Positions 8,166-17,579 of a stretch of 64,000 bases of DNA are shown here, piece by piece. Each line of letters opens with the position of its first letter. Position 1 is the stretch's first letter. Location of the stretch: NCBI RefSeq assembly GCF_017254835.1, contig NZ_JAFKCW010000007.1, forward strand, positions 1-64,000, given 5' to 3'. This DNA comes from Algoriphagus aestuariicola. Its GTDB lineage: Bacteria; Bacteroidota; Bacteroidia; Cytophagales; Cyclobacteriaceae. The notes beneath the pieces were generated by a model. That model saw only the letters and a program-made list of their open reading frames with translations. It was not told the origin of the DNA and made no database searches. Position numbers and translations under genes: made by a program.

Positions 8166-8528
8166 ATGAACTTTACTCGATTAGTCCCCAATGTCTACTA
8201 TCAGGATATCAAGGACGGATTGAAAATATTCGTCGAATGCCTCGAATTTAAAATTGGGCACGAAGAATTGAAGTCGGATGATCCGTTTTGCGTGATCGAA
8301 AAGGACGGCTTGCAGATGTACCTTTTTCAACATGGGAAAATGGCAAAAGAACACAATCCCGAATTCAGACTTCAAACAAATGTGATTGATGAAGTATATC
8401 AAAAGGTAAGTTCATCGCATCCTGGTTTTTTGCATCCAAATCTCAGCAAGGTCACACTCCGTCCTTGGGGAGCAAAAGAGTTTGCGTTGAGGGACAATCA
8501 AGTTTGCATCATTATCCAGCAATGGTGA
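8166..8528 (+). CDS. VOC-superfamily (glyoxalase/bleomycin-resistance-like) protein
   Basis: 120 aa. It opens FTRLVPNVYYQDIKDGLKIF and ends in WGAKEFALRDNQVCIIIQQW, the beta-alpha-beta-beta-beta layout of the vicinal-oxygen-chelate fold, with a PFCVIEKDGLQMYLF middle strand. The family includes dioxygenases, glyoxalase I and antibiotic-binding proteins; the metal ligands are not clear enough here to choose. It is monocistronic, followed by a REP-like palindrome and a bidirectional terminator. Confidence 0.7.
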   Translation: MNFTRLVPNVYYQDIKDGLKIFVECLEFKIGHEELKSDDPFCVIEKDGLQMYLFQHGKMAKEHNPEFRLQTNVIDEVYQKVSSSHPGFLHPNLSKVTLRPWGAKEFALRDNQVCIIIQQW

Positions 8529-8587
8529 AACCGTACCAAGGATGGAAGGTTCACCTTTGAGATAACTGCGCTGTAGCGACCGGAACT

Positions 8588-8607
8588 GGTTTGTGGGGAC
8601 ACAAACC
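8588..8607. repeat. REP-like palindrome, copy 2
   Basis: GGTTTGTG-GGGA-CACAAACC: perfect 8-bp arms with a GGGA loop, related to 7941-7964 in arms and in flanking bases. Confidence 0.5.
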
Positions 8608-8666
8608 CGGGCGAATTTCAAAATTTTACCCATTTGGGAATCACACTAGAATGGATATTATCAAAT

Positions 8667-8704
8667 AAAAAACCTCCGAAGTCTGCCCGACTTCAGAGGT
8701 TTTT
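8667..8704. terminator. Bidirectional intrinsic terminator
   Basis: AAAACCTC-x-GAAGTC pairs with GACTTC-x-GAGGTTTT around a short loop, with A-run before and T-run after. It serves the VOC gene on the plus strand and the sulfatase gene ending at 8740 on the minus strand. A near copy lies at 10522-10556. Confidence 0.75.
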
Positions 8705-8739
8705 AGCTTTCTGACCTCAGCGTTCAGCTTTCAGAATTA

Positions 8740-10269
8740 TTATTTGGCAGTTGACTGACTTGCTCTATAGCGCTCGAGGAGCTCAGCCAATTCTTTTGCT
8801 TTTTCAGGGTCTGAAGAATAGAGATTTTGCATCTGGCCAGAGTCATTTTTCATATTAAACAGCAATGCTGGGGTGTCGAAATCAGTGTATCCTTTTAGCT
8901 CGGCAAAGTCGGCTGGAATCTTCCGATGGCCTCCAGTAGAATCATTGATGTAAAGGAAATCCCCTTTTCTGATTCCCCAAATGGTCTTGTAGGTATTGTG
9001 CACCAGCGCTTCCCGGACCGGAGTTTTTTGATGTTGGCCTTTCCATACTCTGCTGAAATCATAGCTATCCGGGGCTGCTTGGGCAGGGATCGCCGAACCC
9101 GTGAGTGATGCCAAAGTGGCCATGATATCTATCTGGGAGATCAATTCGTCGGACACCTTCCCTGCTGGAATCTGGCCCGGCCACTTCACGATAAACGGCA
9201 CATGATGCCCACCTTCCCACACATCTCTTTTCAGGCCGCGGAACTCACCCATGCTGAAATGCCCGTATTCCATGGCCCGTGGCCAAGCATAGGCCTCCGG
9301 CCCGTTATCGGCCGTGAATATCACGATGGTATTCTCTTCCAATCCCTTTTTTTCCAAGGCCTGAAGTACCTGTCCGGCAACCCAATCCGTCTGAACCATG
9401 AAGTCCCCATAGGCCCCAGCCTTAGACTTCCCATCAAACTCATCATTGGGAATGATCGGCGCATGGGGCGACGGTAGGGCAAAATATAGAAAGAAGGGCT
9501 GATCGGCTGTTTGCTCGTTGATGTAGGAAACGGCCTTATCGGTCAGCGTTGGAAGCACCTCGTAAGGATTCCAGCCTTTTACTCTTGGTCCGGGCCGAAA
9601 TTCCCAATGCCCTTCCTTAGTCTCAAAGCCGATATTGTCATAGGTCATCAACTCGGTGGGAGCCTCGACTACCTTGTCGTTTTTTACCCAGGCATAGGGA
9701 GGAAAGTTAATCGTCCCGTCGCCAAAGTAGTAGTCAAATCCCCGGTCTGCGGGCCCTCCCTTGATGGCTTTGCTCCAATCGATGTCATCCGGTCCGATGA
9801 CCTTTATCGTCTTCGATCCGGAAGTGATCTCCGCACTGGGCTCGCCTTTCAGTTCCCAATTCCAGCCCAAGTGCCACTTGCCGATCGCAGCAGTTGCATA
9901 ACCGTTGCTGCGCAGCACGTCTGCTACTGAGACATCCCCATCAGCAAAAAACGGCTTGCCAAAAGAATCCACGATATCATGTTGTCTCCTCCAATGGTAG
10001 GTTCCGGTCAGCAACGCGTATCGGCTTGGCGAGCAAATCCCCGAAGAGCTGTGAGCATCGCTAAATCTCATCCCCTCCCGCGCCATCTGATCGAGGTGGG
10101 GAGTAGGGATCTTCGAGTTGGGATTTTGGATTGCCAAATCCCCGTATCCCATGTCGTCCGCGTAGATGATCACGATGTTGGGCTTAGCATGCTGAGCCTC
10201 TGATGGGTTTTCGATTGAGCTGGCGAGTGTCGCCAAGACTGCCAAGGCAAGAGCTAAAATTTGTCTCAT
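8740..10269 (-). CDS. Secreted type I sulfatase
   Basis: 509 aa with a Sec signal peptide ([18 protein letters not shown]). Type I sulfatase signature: metal-binding [14 protein letters not shown] (D38, D39) and the formylglycine motif C79-S-P-S-R83 inside [17 protein letters not shown], followed by AIGKWHLG. The cysteine must be converted to formylglycine; no maturase gene (FGE or anSME) lies in the window. Later [15 protein letters not shown] supplies further metal ligands. The product should act in the periplasm or outside on sulfated carbohydrate or aryl sulfate. There is no SusC/SusD pair nearby, so the polysaccharide is not indicated. Confidence 0.9.
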   Translation of the reverse strand: MRQILALALAVLATLASSIENPSEAQHAKPNIVIIYADDMGYGDLAIQNPNSKIPTPHLDQMAREGMRFSDAHSSSGICSPSRYALLTGTYHWRRQHDIVDSFGKPFFADGDVSVADVLRSNGYATAAIGKWHLGWNWELKGEPSAEITSGSKTIKVIGPDDIDWSKAIKGGPADRGFDYYFGDGTINFPPYAWVKNDKVVEAPTELMTYDNIGFETKEGHWEFRPGPRVKGWNPYEVLPTLTDKAVSYINEQTADQPFFLYFALPSPHAPIIPNDEFDGKSKAGAYGDFMVQTDWVAGQVLQALEKKGLEENTIVIFTADNGPEAYAWPRAMEYGHFSMGEFRGLKRDVWEGGHHVPFIVKWPGQIPAGKVSDELISQIDIMATLASLTGSAIPAQAAPDSYDFSRVWKGQHQKTPVREALVHNTYKTIWGIRKGDFLYINDSTGGHRKIPADFAELKGYTDFDTPALLFNMKNDSGQMQNLYSSDPEKAKELAELLERYRASQSTAK

Positions 10270-10592
10270 TGGATTTTCGGGTAGAGTTAATGGGAGCCAA
10301 AGGCGCGAACAGCTGAATGTCTTGACAATCGATCAAAAACAAGATTCAAAGCAGAAATAAATCCCGTCGCAACTGCTAACACCTTTGAGAAAGCTAATAT
10401 CGCCTATTATTCTATAATTAGGCCAAATGGTCTAATTTTTTATCGATTCAAGATAGCCGGAATTTGCCTGATGCGAATTACAACTCGCCTTGTTTCTAAA
10501 CTAGCTTGCCCTCTTAAAACCAAAACCTCCGAAATCTGCCTGACTCCGGAGGTTTTCAACATTCTGATTTCAGCCTTCTGATTTCAGATTTC
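10270..10592. other. Non-coding spacer upstream of the sulfatase gene
   Basis: 323 bp between ettA and the sulfatase, both on the minus strand. It holds the ettA terminator (10522-10556) and a hairpin at 10416-10436 (AATTAGGCC-AAAT-GGTCTAATT, one G-T pair) followed by T residues on the plus strand, where nothing is transcribed. No consensus promoter for the sulfatase gene was found. Confidence 0.5.
10522..10556. terminator. Intrinsic terminator after ettA
   Basis: AAAACCTCCG...CGGAGGTTTT hairpin; on the minus strand it follows the ettA stop at 10593. Sequence and the roughly 40 bp after it resemble 8667-8745, so the sulfatase gene is bracketed by two copies. Confidence 0.65.
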
Positions 10593-12272
10593 TCACTTCA
10601 AATTCTTGTATCTGATTCGCTTTGGCGTCACGTCGCCCAAGCGCTTCTTCTTGCTTTCTTCGTAGTCGGTGAAGTTGCCCTCAAACCACACCACTTGGGA
10701 GTCGCCTTCGAATGCCAAAATATGCGTACAGATTCTGTCCAAGAACCATCTGTCGTGGGAAATTACCACGGCACAGCCGCCGAAATTTTCCAGAGCTTCT
10801 TCGAGAGCCCGGAGAGTATTCACGTCCAAGTCGTTGGTAGGTTCATCAAGAAGTAGCAGGTTTCCGCCTTCCTTGAGCATCATGGCCAAGTGAACTCGGT
10901 TGCGCTCTCCACCGGATAGCACCCCAACTTTTTTCTCCTGATCTGCCCCAGCAAAATTGAATTTGGAAACGTATGCTCTTGAGTTGACTTCTTTATTGCC
11001 CAACTTCATCAATTCGTTGCCGCCAGAGATGATCTGGTAGACGGTCTTGTTGGGATCCAAACCTCCGTGTTCCTGATCCACATAGGAAAGCTGCACGGTC
11101 TCACCGACTTCAAAATTGCCAGAATCAGGCTGCTCCTGACCTGTGATCAACTTGAACAGCGTACTCTTTCCTGCGCCGTTAGGCCCGATGACCCCGACTA
11201 TGCCCCCTTGTGGGAGGGAAAAGCTGAGGTGCTCAAAAAGCAACTTGTCCCCATAAGCCTTGGACACATCGTTGACCTCAATCACCTTGGCACCCAATCG
11301 TGGTCCCGGCGGGATGAAGAGTTCCAGCTTGGCTTCCTTCTCTCGCGCTTCCTCACCGACCAACTTGTCATAGGCGTTCAGACGAGCCTTGCCTTTGGAC
11401 TGACGTGCTTTGGGAGACATGCGAATCCATTCCAATTCCCGCTCGAGAGTCTTCTGGCGCTTGGATTCTGTTTTCTCCTCCTGCTTCAGGCGGTTTTGCT
11501 TTTGCTCGAGCCAAGAGGAATAGTTGCCCTTCCAGGGAATGCCCTCACCTCTGTCCAGTTCGAGAATCCATCCAGCGACGTTGTCCAGGAAGTATCGGTC
11601 GTGGGTCACGGCGATGACCGTGCCTTTATAGTTTTGCAAATGTTGCTCCAGCCAGTGTACAGATTCCGCATCGAGGTGGTTGGTAGGTTCATCGAGGAGG
11701 AGAACATCTGGCTCTTGAAGCAACAAGCGGCAAAGGGCCACACGGCGCTTTTCACCGCCGGAGAGGTGGGCAACGTTGGCATCGGCAGGAGGAAGCCTGA
11801 GTGCATCCATAGCCTTGTCCAGCATCACGTCCAGCTCCCAAGCATTTACGGCATCAAGCTTTTCCTGAACTTCCCCTTGTCTGAGAATCAGTTTGTCCAT
11901 GGCGTTTGGATCCTCCATGATCTCGGGATCCATGAACTTCTCGTTGATTTCGTCAAACTCCTTCAGCAAGGCGACAGTCTCCGCTACTGCTTCCTCCACC
12001 ACTTCTTTGACGGTCTTGGTCGGGTCCAGCTTTGGCTCCTGTTCGAGCATTCCGACCGTATAGCCAGGCGACCAGACTACCTCACCGAGGAATTCCTTAT
12101 CCAAACCGGCGATGATTTTCAGCAAAGAGGACTTACCCGAGCCGTTTAGGCCCAGCACCCCAATTTTGGCACCATAGAAAAACGAGAGGTAAATATCCTT
12201 TAGGACTTTCTTTTGAGGGGGGTAAACCTTGGAAACCCCAGCCATGGAAAAGATGATTTTTTCTGCACTCAT
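10593..12272 (-). CDS. ettA: Energy-dependent translational throttle protein EttA (ABC-F)
   Basis: 559 aa with two ABC domains in one chain and no membrane helices. Domain 1: Walker [10 protein letters not shown] (41-49), signature [12 protein letters not shown], Walker [14 protein letters not shown]. Domain 2: Walker [10 protein letters not shown], signature [12 protein letters not shown], Walker [14 protein letters not shown]. The insertion between Walker A and signature in domain 1 is the arm that contacts the ribosome, and the length is as in known EttA. It binds the ribosomal E site and gates the first peptide bond according to ATP level. Divergent from the DUF349 gene at 12404. Confidence 0.93.
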   Translation of the reverse strand: MSAEKIIFSMAGVSKVYPPQKKVLKDIYLSFFYGAKIGVLGLNGSGKSSLLKIIAGLDKEFLGEVVWSPGYTVGMLEQEPKLDPTKTVKEVVEEAVAETVALLKEFDEINEKFMDPEIMEDPNAMDKLILRQGEVQEKLDAVNAWELDVMLDKAMDALRLPPADANVAHLSGGEKRRVALCRLLLQEPDVLLLDEPTNHLDAESVHWLEQHLQNYKGTVIAVTHDRYFLDNVAGWILELDRGEGIPWKGNYSSWLEQKQNRLKQEEKTESKRQKTLERELEWIRMSPKARQSKGKARLNAYDKLVGEEAREKEAKLELFIPPGPRLGAKVIEVNDVSKAYGDKLLFEHLSFSLPQGGIVGVIGPNGAGKSTLFKLITGQEQPDSGNFEVGETVQLSYVDQEHGGLDPNKTVYQIISGGNELMKLGNKEVNSRAYVSKFNFAGADQEKKVGVLSGGERNRVHLAMMLKEGGNLLLLDEPTNDLDVNTLRALEEALENFGGCAVVISHDRWFLDRICTHILAFEGDSQVVWFEGNFTDYEESKKKRLGDVTPKRIRYKNLK

Positions 12273-12314
12273 GCTTATATTTTAATCGTTTACTAACTCT
12301 TTGGAGCAAGATGG

Positions 12315-12322
12315 CAAAAATA
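12315..12322 (-). promoter_or_regulatory. Putative -7 element for ettA
   Basis: TATTTTTG on the minus strand, matching TAnnTTTG about 43 nt before the ettA start. No -33 TTTG at normal spacing. Confidence 0.35.
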
Positions 12323-12403
12323 TACCTTTCTTAGGATAAGTGGGGGCTAAATGATTATTTTGCGAAAAATTGGAAACGACCACCTATAACCTATTGCATT
12401 GAA

Positions 12404-13654
12404 ATGGAGCATCCTTATGGATATATCAAGGACAACAAAGTCTATTTGAAGGGATTCCTTGGACGAGAAGACCGGGAAATCGGAGAAGTAAAAGAAGACG
12501 AAGCCTCCACTATCAGCTATTTTGAAGCCCGATTTGAGCAAATCAAAGATAAAGTAGCCAAACTGAAATCAGACATCGAGGAAAACCAGAACAAGGGTTC
12601 CTTTCTGATGAAGCTGATCCACCTGCGTGACTCCCTGTACGAAACTGATGCGCTGGGAGATTTTATCCCGCTGATCGAAACCCTCAATGAGCAGGAATCC
12701 TTTTTGAATGAAATCATTCAGGCCAACCGATCCAAAAACCTCGAGGTAAAGAAAGCCTTGATCTTGGAAGCGGAGGCCATGAAAAACGATACCGACTGGA
12801 AAAATACCGCTGAGTTTTTCAAAGAACTGAAAATGCGCTGGATCAAAACCGGCCCGGTAGAAAAAGAAATCCACGAAGAGATCGAGCAGGAGTTCAATGA
12901 CTCGCTGCAGACTTTCTTCGAAAACAGAAGGCATTTTTACGAAGGCCTAGCCCTGCAGGCTGAGGAAAACATAAAAGTGTATGAGGCGCTGGTCGCGCAG
13001 GCGAGAGAAGCCCACGACCTGCCTGACGCCAAGATGGCATTTGACATTTCCAAAAAAATCCAAAAAGAATGGAAGGAAGCCGGAAAAGTGCCGGCCGAAA
13101 AACGCCAGCCGCTCTGGGATGAGTTTTCCAAGCTGAACAACCGGATTTTCTCCCGCTATAAGCGCACGCTCAACCCCGGGCCGAGCATGCATCCCCGCGA
13201 GGTAATGCGTAAAATCGAGACCATGGTGGACGAGCTGAAAAAGATGGCCCATCAGCCTACAGGCTACGCGATCACCACCCGGGCAAAGGCTATTCAGGAA
13301 GAATGGAAGAAACTCCCCGCCCACAAGCCCAAGGAAGCAAACCTACCCGCCAGGTCCTACCAGTTTTTCATGGACATTATTTTCGAAAAAGCATTTCTGG
13401 AAAAACTTGCCCACGGGAAGCATCCCGGCTTTGAATCCATGTCCCTGCAGGAGCAAAACCAGATTAAGTCGGGCATTCTCAAGGACTTACTCCACAGAGA
13501 CCAGACCGAACTGGAAACCATGCAAAACAACTCGGACAACTTCCGCGTGCAGACACCGGATTTCGAGATGATGATGCGAAAAAAGTTATCAGGGCTTAAG
13601 CGGAAAGTAGACGTAAAAAACTATATTTTGAAGCAACTTTCTCCTCGCATTTGA
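12404..13654 (+). CDS. DUF349-domain coiled-coil protein
   Basis: 416 aa, highly charged and largely helical (runs such as FKELKMRWIKTGPVEKEIHE and ISKKIQKEWKEAGKVPAEKR). The repeated W(K/I)xxG(P/K)VPxE pattern is the DUF349 module, seen at about residues 130-200 and 215-280. The N-terminus HPYGYIKDNKVYLKGFLGRE is typical of the Bacteroidota form. Some DUF349 proteins are linked to ribosome or DNA-damage processes, but the biochemical role is unsettled. It lies 74 bp before a DUF2795 gene and may share its transcript. Confidence 0.85.
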   Translation: MEHPYGYIKDNKVYLKGFLGREDREIGEVKEDEASTISYFEARFEQIKDKVAKLKSDIEENQNKGSFLMKLIHLRDSLYETDALGDFIPLIETLNEQESFLNEIIQANRSKNLEVKKALILEAEAMKNDTDWKNTAEFFKELKMRWIKTGPVEKEIHEEIEQEFNDSLQTFFENRRHFYEGLALQAEENIKVYEALVAQAREAHDLPDAKMAFDISKKIQKEWKEAGKVPAEKRQPLWDEFSKLNNRIFSRYKRTLNPGPSMHPREVMRKIETMVDELKKMAHQPTGYAITTRAKAIQEEWKKLPAHKPKEANLPARSYQFFMDIIFEKAFLEKLAHGKHPGFESMSLQEQNQIKSGILKDLLHRDQTELETMQNNSDNFRVQTPDFEMMMRKKLSGLKRKVDVKNYILKQLSPRI

Positions 13655-13728
13655 GTACAAACTACTTATTCAAAAAATCACTAATCTTGCACCTTTAAAA
13701 TTCCGGAACACCTTTTAAAATAAACACT

Positions 13729-13950
13729 ATGTACTGGACACTTGAACTCGCATCCTACCTAGAGGATGCACCCTGGCCAGCGACCAAGGATGAGCTGATT
13801 GACTACGCCATCCGCTCCGGCGCTCCACTGGAAGTAGTGGAAAATCTCCAAGAGCTCGAAGACGACGGAGAGCCCTATGAGACCATCGAGGAGATCTGGC
13901 CTGATTATCCGACCAAGGATGATTTCTTCTTCAACGAGGACGAATACTAA
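13729..13950 (+). CDS. DUF2795 small acidic protein
   Basis: 73 aa, very acidic. YWTLELASYLEDAPWPATKDELIDYAIRSGAP is the DUF2795 fold seen widely in bacteria (helix, then the WPATKxELIxYA motif), followed by VVENLQELEDDGEPYETIEEIWPDYP. Function is unknown. It is the last gene before a strong terminator and is probably co-transcribed with the DUF349 gene. Confidence 0.85.
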   Translation: MYWTLELASYLEDAPWPATKDELIDYAIRSGAPLEVVENLQELEDDGEPYETIEEIWPDYPTKDDFFFNEDEY

Positions 13951-13956
13951 AAGACG

Positions 13957-13994
13957 AAAGCCCCGCCCCGATAGCAATCAAGGCGGGGCTTTTT
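13957..13994. terminator. Strong bidirectional terminator
   Basis: AAAGCCCCGCC pairs with GGCGGGGCTTT, with T-run on the plus strand and A-run before the stem. It ends the DUF2795 transcript and the convergent LytTR operon ending at 14023. Confidence 0.9.
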
Positions 13995-14022
13995 ACTTAG
14001 GAATGCGATTTTTTGGACTGGA

Positions 14023-14754
14023 CTACAGCCCCAGCACTTGGCGGAGACGAGCATAGCCCGTCTTGCTCACCGGAATCTGCCCCCCCCCTTTCAATTTGAC
14101 CAGGTAGGAATCCCGCTCGTAGGGCTCTATCCCCGTAATCCCATTGAGATGGATGATGAAGGATCGATGTACCCGTACAAACTTCCCGGGATCCAGGCTT
14201 TCCTCCAGTGTCTTCATGGTCATTTTTTTCAAGTACTTGCCTCCAGAAGTGTGGATGGCTACATAGTCGTCCTCCGCTTCGAAGAAAACCACTTCTTGCA
14301 CGGGGATGATCTTGATGTCATTTTTCACTCGGACTACTAGCCTATTGCTCTTCTCGGCAAGCTGGCTTAGTTCCTGCTCCACTTTTTCTTCCTGAATTCT
14401 TTCCCTACGTTCCAAAAATCGATCTATGGCCTGTCTAAATCTGGCCTGTGAAAAGGGCTTTAAAAGATAATCCAGCGCCTTTGCATCAAAGGCCTTGAGC
14501 GCATACTGATCAAAAGCGGTTGTGAAAATAACTGCCGGCGGCTCATCCAAAAGCTCCAGCATTTCAAATCCCGTAATCTTCGGCATCTGAACATCCAAGA
14601 AAACTAGGTCAGGCTGATGCTGCTGTATGGCCTTCAGCCCCTGAAAGCCGTCTTGGCACACCTCCAACACTTCAAACTGTGGAAATTCCATCAGGTACTC
14701 GCTGACTATCCCGGCTGCCAGGGGTTCGTCGTCAATTATTAAGGTTTTGATCAT
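14023..14754 (-). CDS. LytTR-family response regulator
   Basis: 243 aa. Receiver domain at residues 1-120 with acidic pair D8/D9 (IIDDEP), phosphoacceptor D54 (DLVFLDVQMP) and the switch lysine in LLKPFS. LytTR DNA-binding domain follows (about 140-240), with VVFFEAEDDYVAIHTSGGKY and FVRVHRSFIIHLNGI. It would be phosphorylated by the kinase encoded just upstream; its ATG overlaps the kinase stop codon (ATGA). Cells use such pairs for envelope or stress responses, and here the third partner is a LiaF-like membrane protein. Confidence 0.92.
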   Translation of the reverse strand: MIKTLIIDDEPLAAGIVSEYLMEFPQFEVLEVCQDGFQGLKAIQQHQPDLVFLDVQMPKITGFEMLELLDEPPAVIFTTAFDQYALKAFDAKALDYLLKPFSQARFRQAIDRFLERRERIQEEKVEQELSQLAEKSNRLVVRVKNDIKIIPVQEVVFFEAEDDYVAIHTSGGKYLKKMTMKTLEESLDPGKFVRVHRSFIIHLNGITGIEPYERDSYLVKLKGGGQIPVSKTGYARLRQVLGL

Positions 14755-15827
14755 TGGTACTGGGGGATTTTCAACGTGACACGAAATAGGGCTCCTGCAC
14801 CTTCCGTGGCCAAAAGGTCTTTTCTTCCAAACAAAAGGTACAAGCGTCTTTCGACCGAGCTCAACCCAAAACCTGTTCCTTCCGGGGCGGCAAATTCAGG
14901 ATCAAAGGGATTGCTCACTTCCAACAAGAGGTAGTTGCCCTCCTTTTTACACTGGATATCGATTTTCACCGAGCCTGTCACTCCGTACAGACCATGCTTA
15001 ATGGCATTTTCGACCAGGGGCTGTATGAGCAGTTGCGGGATTCTGGCGGACTCGAGATCCGGATCCACGGCAAAATCCACGACCAATCTATGTCCAAACC
15101 TCACCCTTTCGATATCCAGATACATACGGAGATAGTTCAACTCTTCTTTGAGCGAAATCCAGCTTTGGGAATCTTTGCGGATAGTACCCCTCAGAAATTC
15201 CGAAAGTTGAAGCACCATTTCCCTCGCCTTGTCCGGTTGGGATCTTACCAATGCGCTGATGGAATTAAGGCTGTTGAAGAGAAAATGTGGCTGCAACTGC
15301 TGCCGTAGCTGTGCGAGTTCGGCGTCTTTGGACAGCTGAAGCATTTGGGACTCCCTCCTGTTGAGCTGGTCTTGGTCCTCGAGTTTGGACGCCAGCAAAG
15401 CAAGCATCGCCCACAGAATCTCCGCCCCGGCCAGGACCGTGAGTCTCAGATAAAGGGTCTTTTCAAGAAAAAACAAATAGTCTGCCTCGCTGGAAAACCA
15501 CCACACGAGCAGATATCGGTGTCCGACAACACCAAGAATGCTAAGCATCAGCGGGACTCCCAAAGTCTGCCCAAGATTTTCCTTTTTGGGGAGAAAGTAG
15601 CTGAACATGCTTCTAATGACCGAAAGACCCAGCATCAGCATGAAGCCAAAGACCAGACTATCGACCGCGGCGGTTTCAACATCCAAGCCGTACTGGACCT
15701 GCAAAAGAAAACATCCCAAGAACCAGATGAATCCGGCTCCGGGGATGATCCATTTTCCCAGTTTTGGGTTTAAAAAAGCGTTGGAAAGCAAAGCGGAAGT
15801 TATTCTAGTTGGTTTTAATATCGTCAA
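14751..15827 (-). CDS. LytS-like sensor histidine kinase (His_kinase family)
   Basis: 358 aa. Four hydrophobic helices up to about residue 148 form the membrane sensor. A short coiled coil leads to the His_kinase core with LQPHFLFNSLNSISAL (H181 is the phosphoacceptor), then LIQPLVENAIKHGL (N box) and GTGFGLSSVERRL (G box). The only in-frame start is TTG at 15827, overlapping the stop of the upstream gene as TTGA, which implies translational coupling. It partners the LytTR regulator whose start overlaps its stop by 4 bp. Confidence 0.88.
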   Translation of the reverse strand: MTILKPTRITSALLSNAFLNPKLGKWIIPGAGFIWFLGCFLLQVQYGLDVETAAVDSLVFGFMLMLGLSVIRSMFSYFLPKKENLGQTLGVPLMLSILGVVGHRYLLVWWFSSEADYLFFLEKTLYLRLTVLAGAEILWAMLALLASKLEDQDQLNRRESQMLQLSKDAELAQLRQQLQPHFLFNSLNSISALVRSQPDKAREMVLQLSEFLRGTIRKDSQSWISLKEELNYLRMYLDIERVRFGHRLVVDFAVDPDLESARIPQLLIQPLVENAIKHGLYGVTGSVKIDIQCKKEGNYLLLEVSNPFDPEFAAPEGTGFGLSSVERRLYLLFGRKDLLATEGAGALFRVTLKIPQYQ

Positions 15828-16672
15828 TAGGATTTGATTTCCAAGCCTCCAAAGAGTATGGTACCCTTGAGTACTACTACCTTGCTGCTGTCCACCCCGC
15901 CATCACGAAAGAATCGCTTGTCTTCCAGTCCGGCGGCAATGTTGGACACCTCGGTACGGATATCCCAGTGCGGAGGCACGATCAGCTTCACCCCTCCAAA
16001 AATGATGTCCACCTGGATGGTCACGACACCGCTGAAGTCGGCTTGGGTCAAGTCCAAATCAGCCCCGCCAAAGGCCGCGGTGATTTTGCCTCCTTGGAAA
16101 TTCTTGGTCATCATCCGCCGGTTCACTCCACTGAAGACCGCATCGATATTGAGGGAGTCAGCGAAAGAAGTCCCGGTAGTACGTGTAAAACCGCTCTTGT
16201 CACCCGAAGCTGTCGAGTCTGAAGCGCCTGACTCATCAACGATCTTTGCATCTTCCACGGTGGAAGAGAAGGCCGACCCCGTGTGCATTTTTTGGGTCTT
16301 GAATTTCGCGTCCCAATTAGTCCTGATCTCGTCCAAGACCTGGTTTTCACGCTTTTTTTGCAAAATCAGGTACAAGCCCAAGGTAATCAAGCCTAAAGGC
16401 CAGACGTATTGCCCGATGCCAAAATCGAAATCAAAGGAATTTCTCGCGAGGAAGTAGGTACCCAAAAACAGCATCAAGAAACCAAAGAAACTTTTGAATT
16501 CGTGTTTGATGACGGAGAATAGACCAATTACGATCAGGATCATAGGCCAAGTAAGCACCCAACTCGGGATGAAGACACCGACTTTTCTTAGGAGGAGGAT
16601 GATGCCTATGCCCAAAATGATAAATCCGAAGGCTATACTCCCATCGTTGTTTGATTTCTTGAAATTTTTCAT
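15824..16672 (-). CDS. LiaI/LiaF-like membrane protein (DUF5668 and LiaF C-terminal domain)
   Basis: 282 aa from ATG 16672 (MKNFKKSNNDGS); the longer frame to 16732 adds 20 unlikely residues. Three to four short hydrophobic helices at residues 12-110 match the LiaI-LiaF-like transmembrane region (FGFIILGIGIILLLRKVG, VIGLFSVIKHEFKSFFGFLM). The C-terminal beta-helical domain (about 195-282) has repeats such as GKITAAFGGADLDLTQADF and IIFGGVKLIVPPHW. LiaF-like proteins inhibit or tune a cognate kinase in Firmicutes; here the kinase and regulator genes follow with overlaps, so the same role is plausible. Confidence 0.85.
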   Translation of the reverse strand: MKNFKKSNNDGSIAFGFIILGIGIILLLRKVGVFIPSWVLTWPMILIVIGLFSVIKHEFKSFFGFLMLFLGTYFLARNSFDFDFGIGQYVWPLGLITLGLYLILQKKRENQVLDEIRTNWDAKFKTQKMHTGSAFSSTVEDAKIVDESGASDSTASGDKSGFTRTTGTSFADSLNIDAVFSGVNRRMMTKNFQGGKITAAFGGADLDLTQADFSGVVTIQVDIIFGGVKLIVPPHWDIRTEVSNIAAGLEDKRFFRDGGVDSSKVVVLKGTILFGGLEIKSY

Positions 16673-16800
16673 GGCTTGGTGTGTTAATGTGATGGTCAAA
16701 AGTACATTTGACGCATCGCGGGAAGAACACACAATAGGCAGGCATGAGGAAAAAGTCGGTAAAGGCGCACAAAATGTCGGTGAAATTGCAGCCGTTTTTT

Positions 16801-17487
16801 TTACCGATTCGAATCCTTGCGGGAAAGCAGGAATTCGGCATACTCCAAGTCCTCGGGAGTGGTGATTTTGATGTTTTCCGGGTTACCCAAGATCAGGCTT
16901 ACCTCCCAGCCCTGATACTCATAGACAGTAGCATCGTCCGTAAACTGGGGAAGTTCCTGTACTCGAAACGCCTCTTTGATCTTAGCAACCTGAAAAGTCT
17001 GGGGAGTCTGCACCAACCTAAAATGTCCCCGATCCTGGAAGATGCTTTTACCCGTCTCATCCACCTTGCGGATAGAGTCCTTCAACGGAACTATTGGTAT
17101 GGCGCTGCCTGTCTTTTCTGCTTCTTCAAAACTCTTTTGGATCACTTCTTTTTCCACAAAGGGCCTCACTCCGTCGTGGATCGCAACCAATCCGTCCGTA
17201 AAAGGGAGCTTCTCCAGTCCATTTCTCACTGACTGAAATCGGGAATCCCCGCCTGCAACCAGCTCATGGGAAAGGGAAAAATCGTACTCTGCACACAAAG
17301 TCTTCCAAAGTGAAAAATCCCGCTCCGGAAGAACCAGGATCATCGCGATCCCAGGTTCAGCCTCGGCAAAGGCTCTTAAGGTATGCATCAATACTGGCTG
17401 CCCGCCGATGGGCAAATATTGCTTGGATACCGATCCTCCCATACGGGTTCCTTTTCCTCCCGCCACGAGAATTGCTGCTTTTCTCAT
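16801..17487 (-). CDS. ispD: 2-C-methyl-D-erythritol 4-phosphate cytidylyltransferase
   Basis: 228 aa, usual length. The nucleotide-binding start KAAILVAGGKGTRMGG and SVSKQYLPIGGQPVL are diagnostic for IspD, as are DGVRPFV and DDATVYEYQG. It couples MEP with CTP in the non-mevalonate isoprenoid pathway, releasing pyrophosphate. It lies 92 bp downstream of queA on the same strand, beyond a terminator, so it probably has its own promoter. Confidence 0.95.
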   Translation of the reverse strand: MRKAAILVAGGKGTRMGGSVSKQYLPIGGQPVLMHTLRAFAEAEPGIAMILVLPERDFSLWKTLCAEYDFSLSHELVAGGDSRFQSVRNGLEKLPFTDGLVAIHDGVRPFVEKEVIQKSFEEAEKTGSAIPIVPLKDSIRKVDETGKSIFQDRGHFRLVQTPQTFQVAKIKEAFRVQELPQFTDDATVYEYQGWEVSLILGNPENIKITTPEDLEYAEFLLSRKDSNR

Positions 17488-17550
17488 CGATGATTTTTTG
17501 TCTTAATCTTTCCTCATCCAAGAAAGGGGGAAAATTGACCCGAAGGTATA

Positions 17551-17575
17551 AAAAAAAGCCCCTTTCGGAGCTTTT
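17551..17575 (-). terminator. Intrinsic terminator after queA
   Basis: On the minus strand AAAAGCTCC-GAAA-GGGGCTTTT (one G-T pair) followed by a run of T, directly after the queA stop at 17580. Confidence 0.75.
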
Positions 17576-17579
17576 GGGA

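Noticed and set aside
10416-10441. Hairpin with T-run on the plus strand
   Set aside because: No plus-strand gene ends there; it is upstream of a minus-strand gene, so a terminator role is unlikely and the hairpin may be chance.
11067-12149. A 360-codon plus-strand frame opposite ettA
   Set aside because: It lies wholly antisense to a clear ABC-F protein, and its sequence has no domain pattern; it arises from codon bias of ettA.
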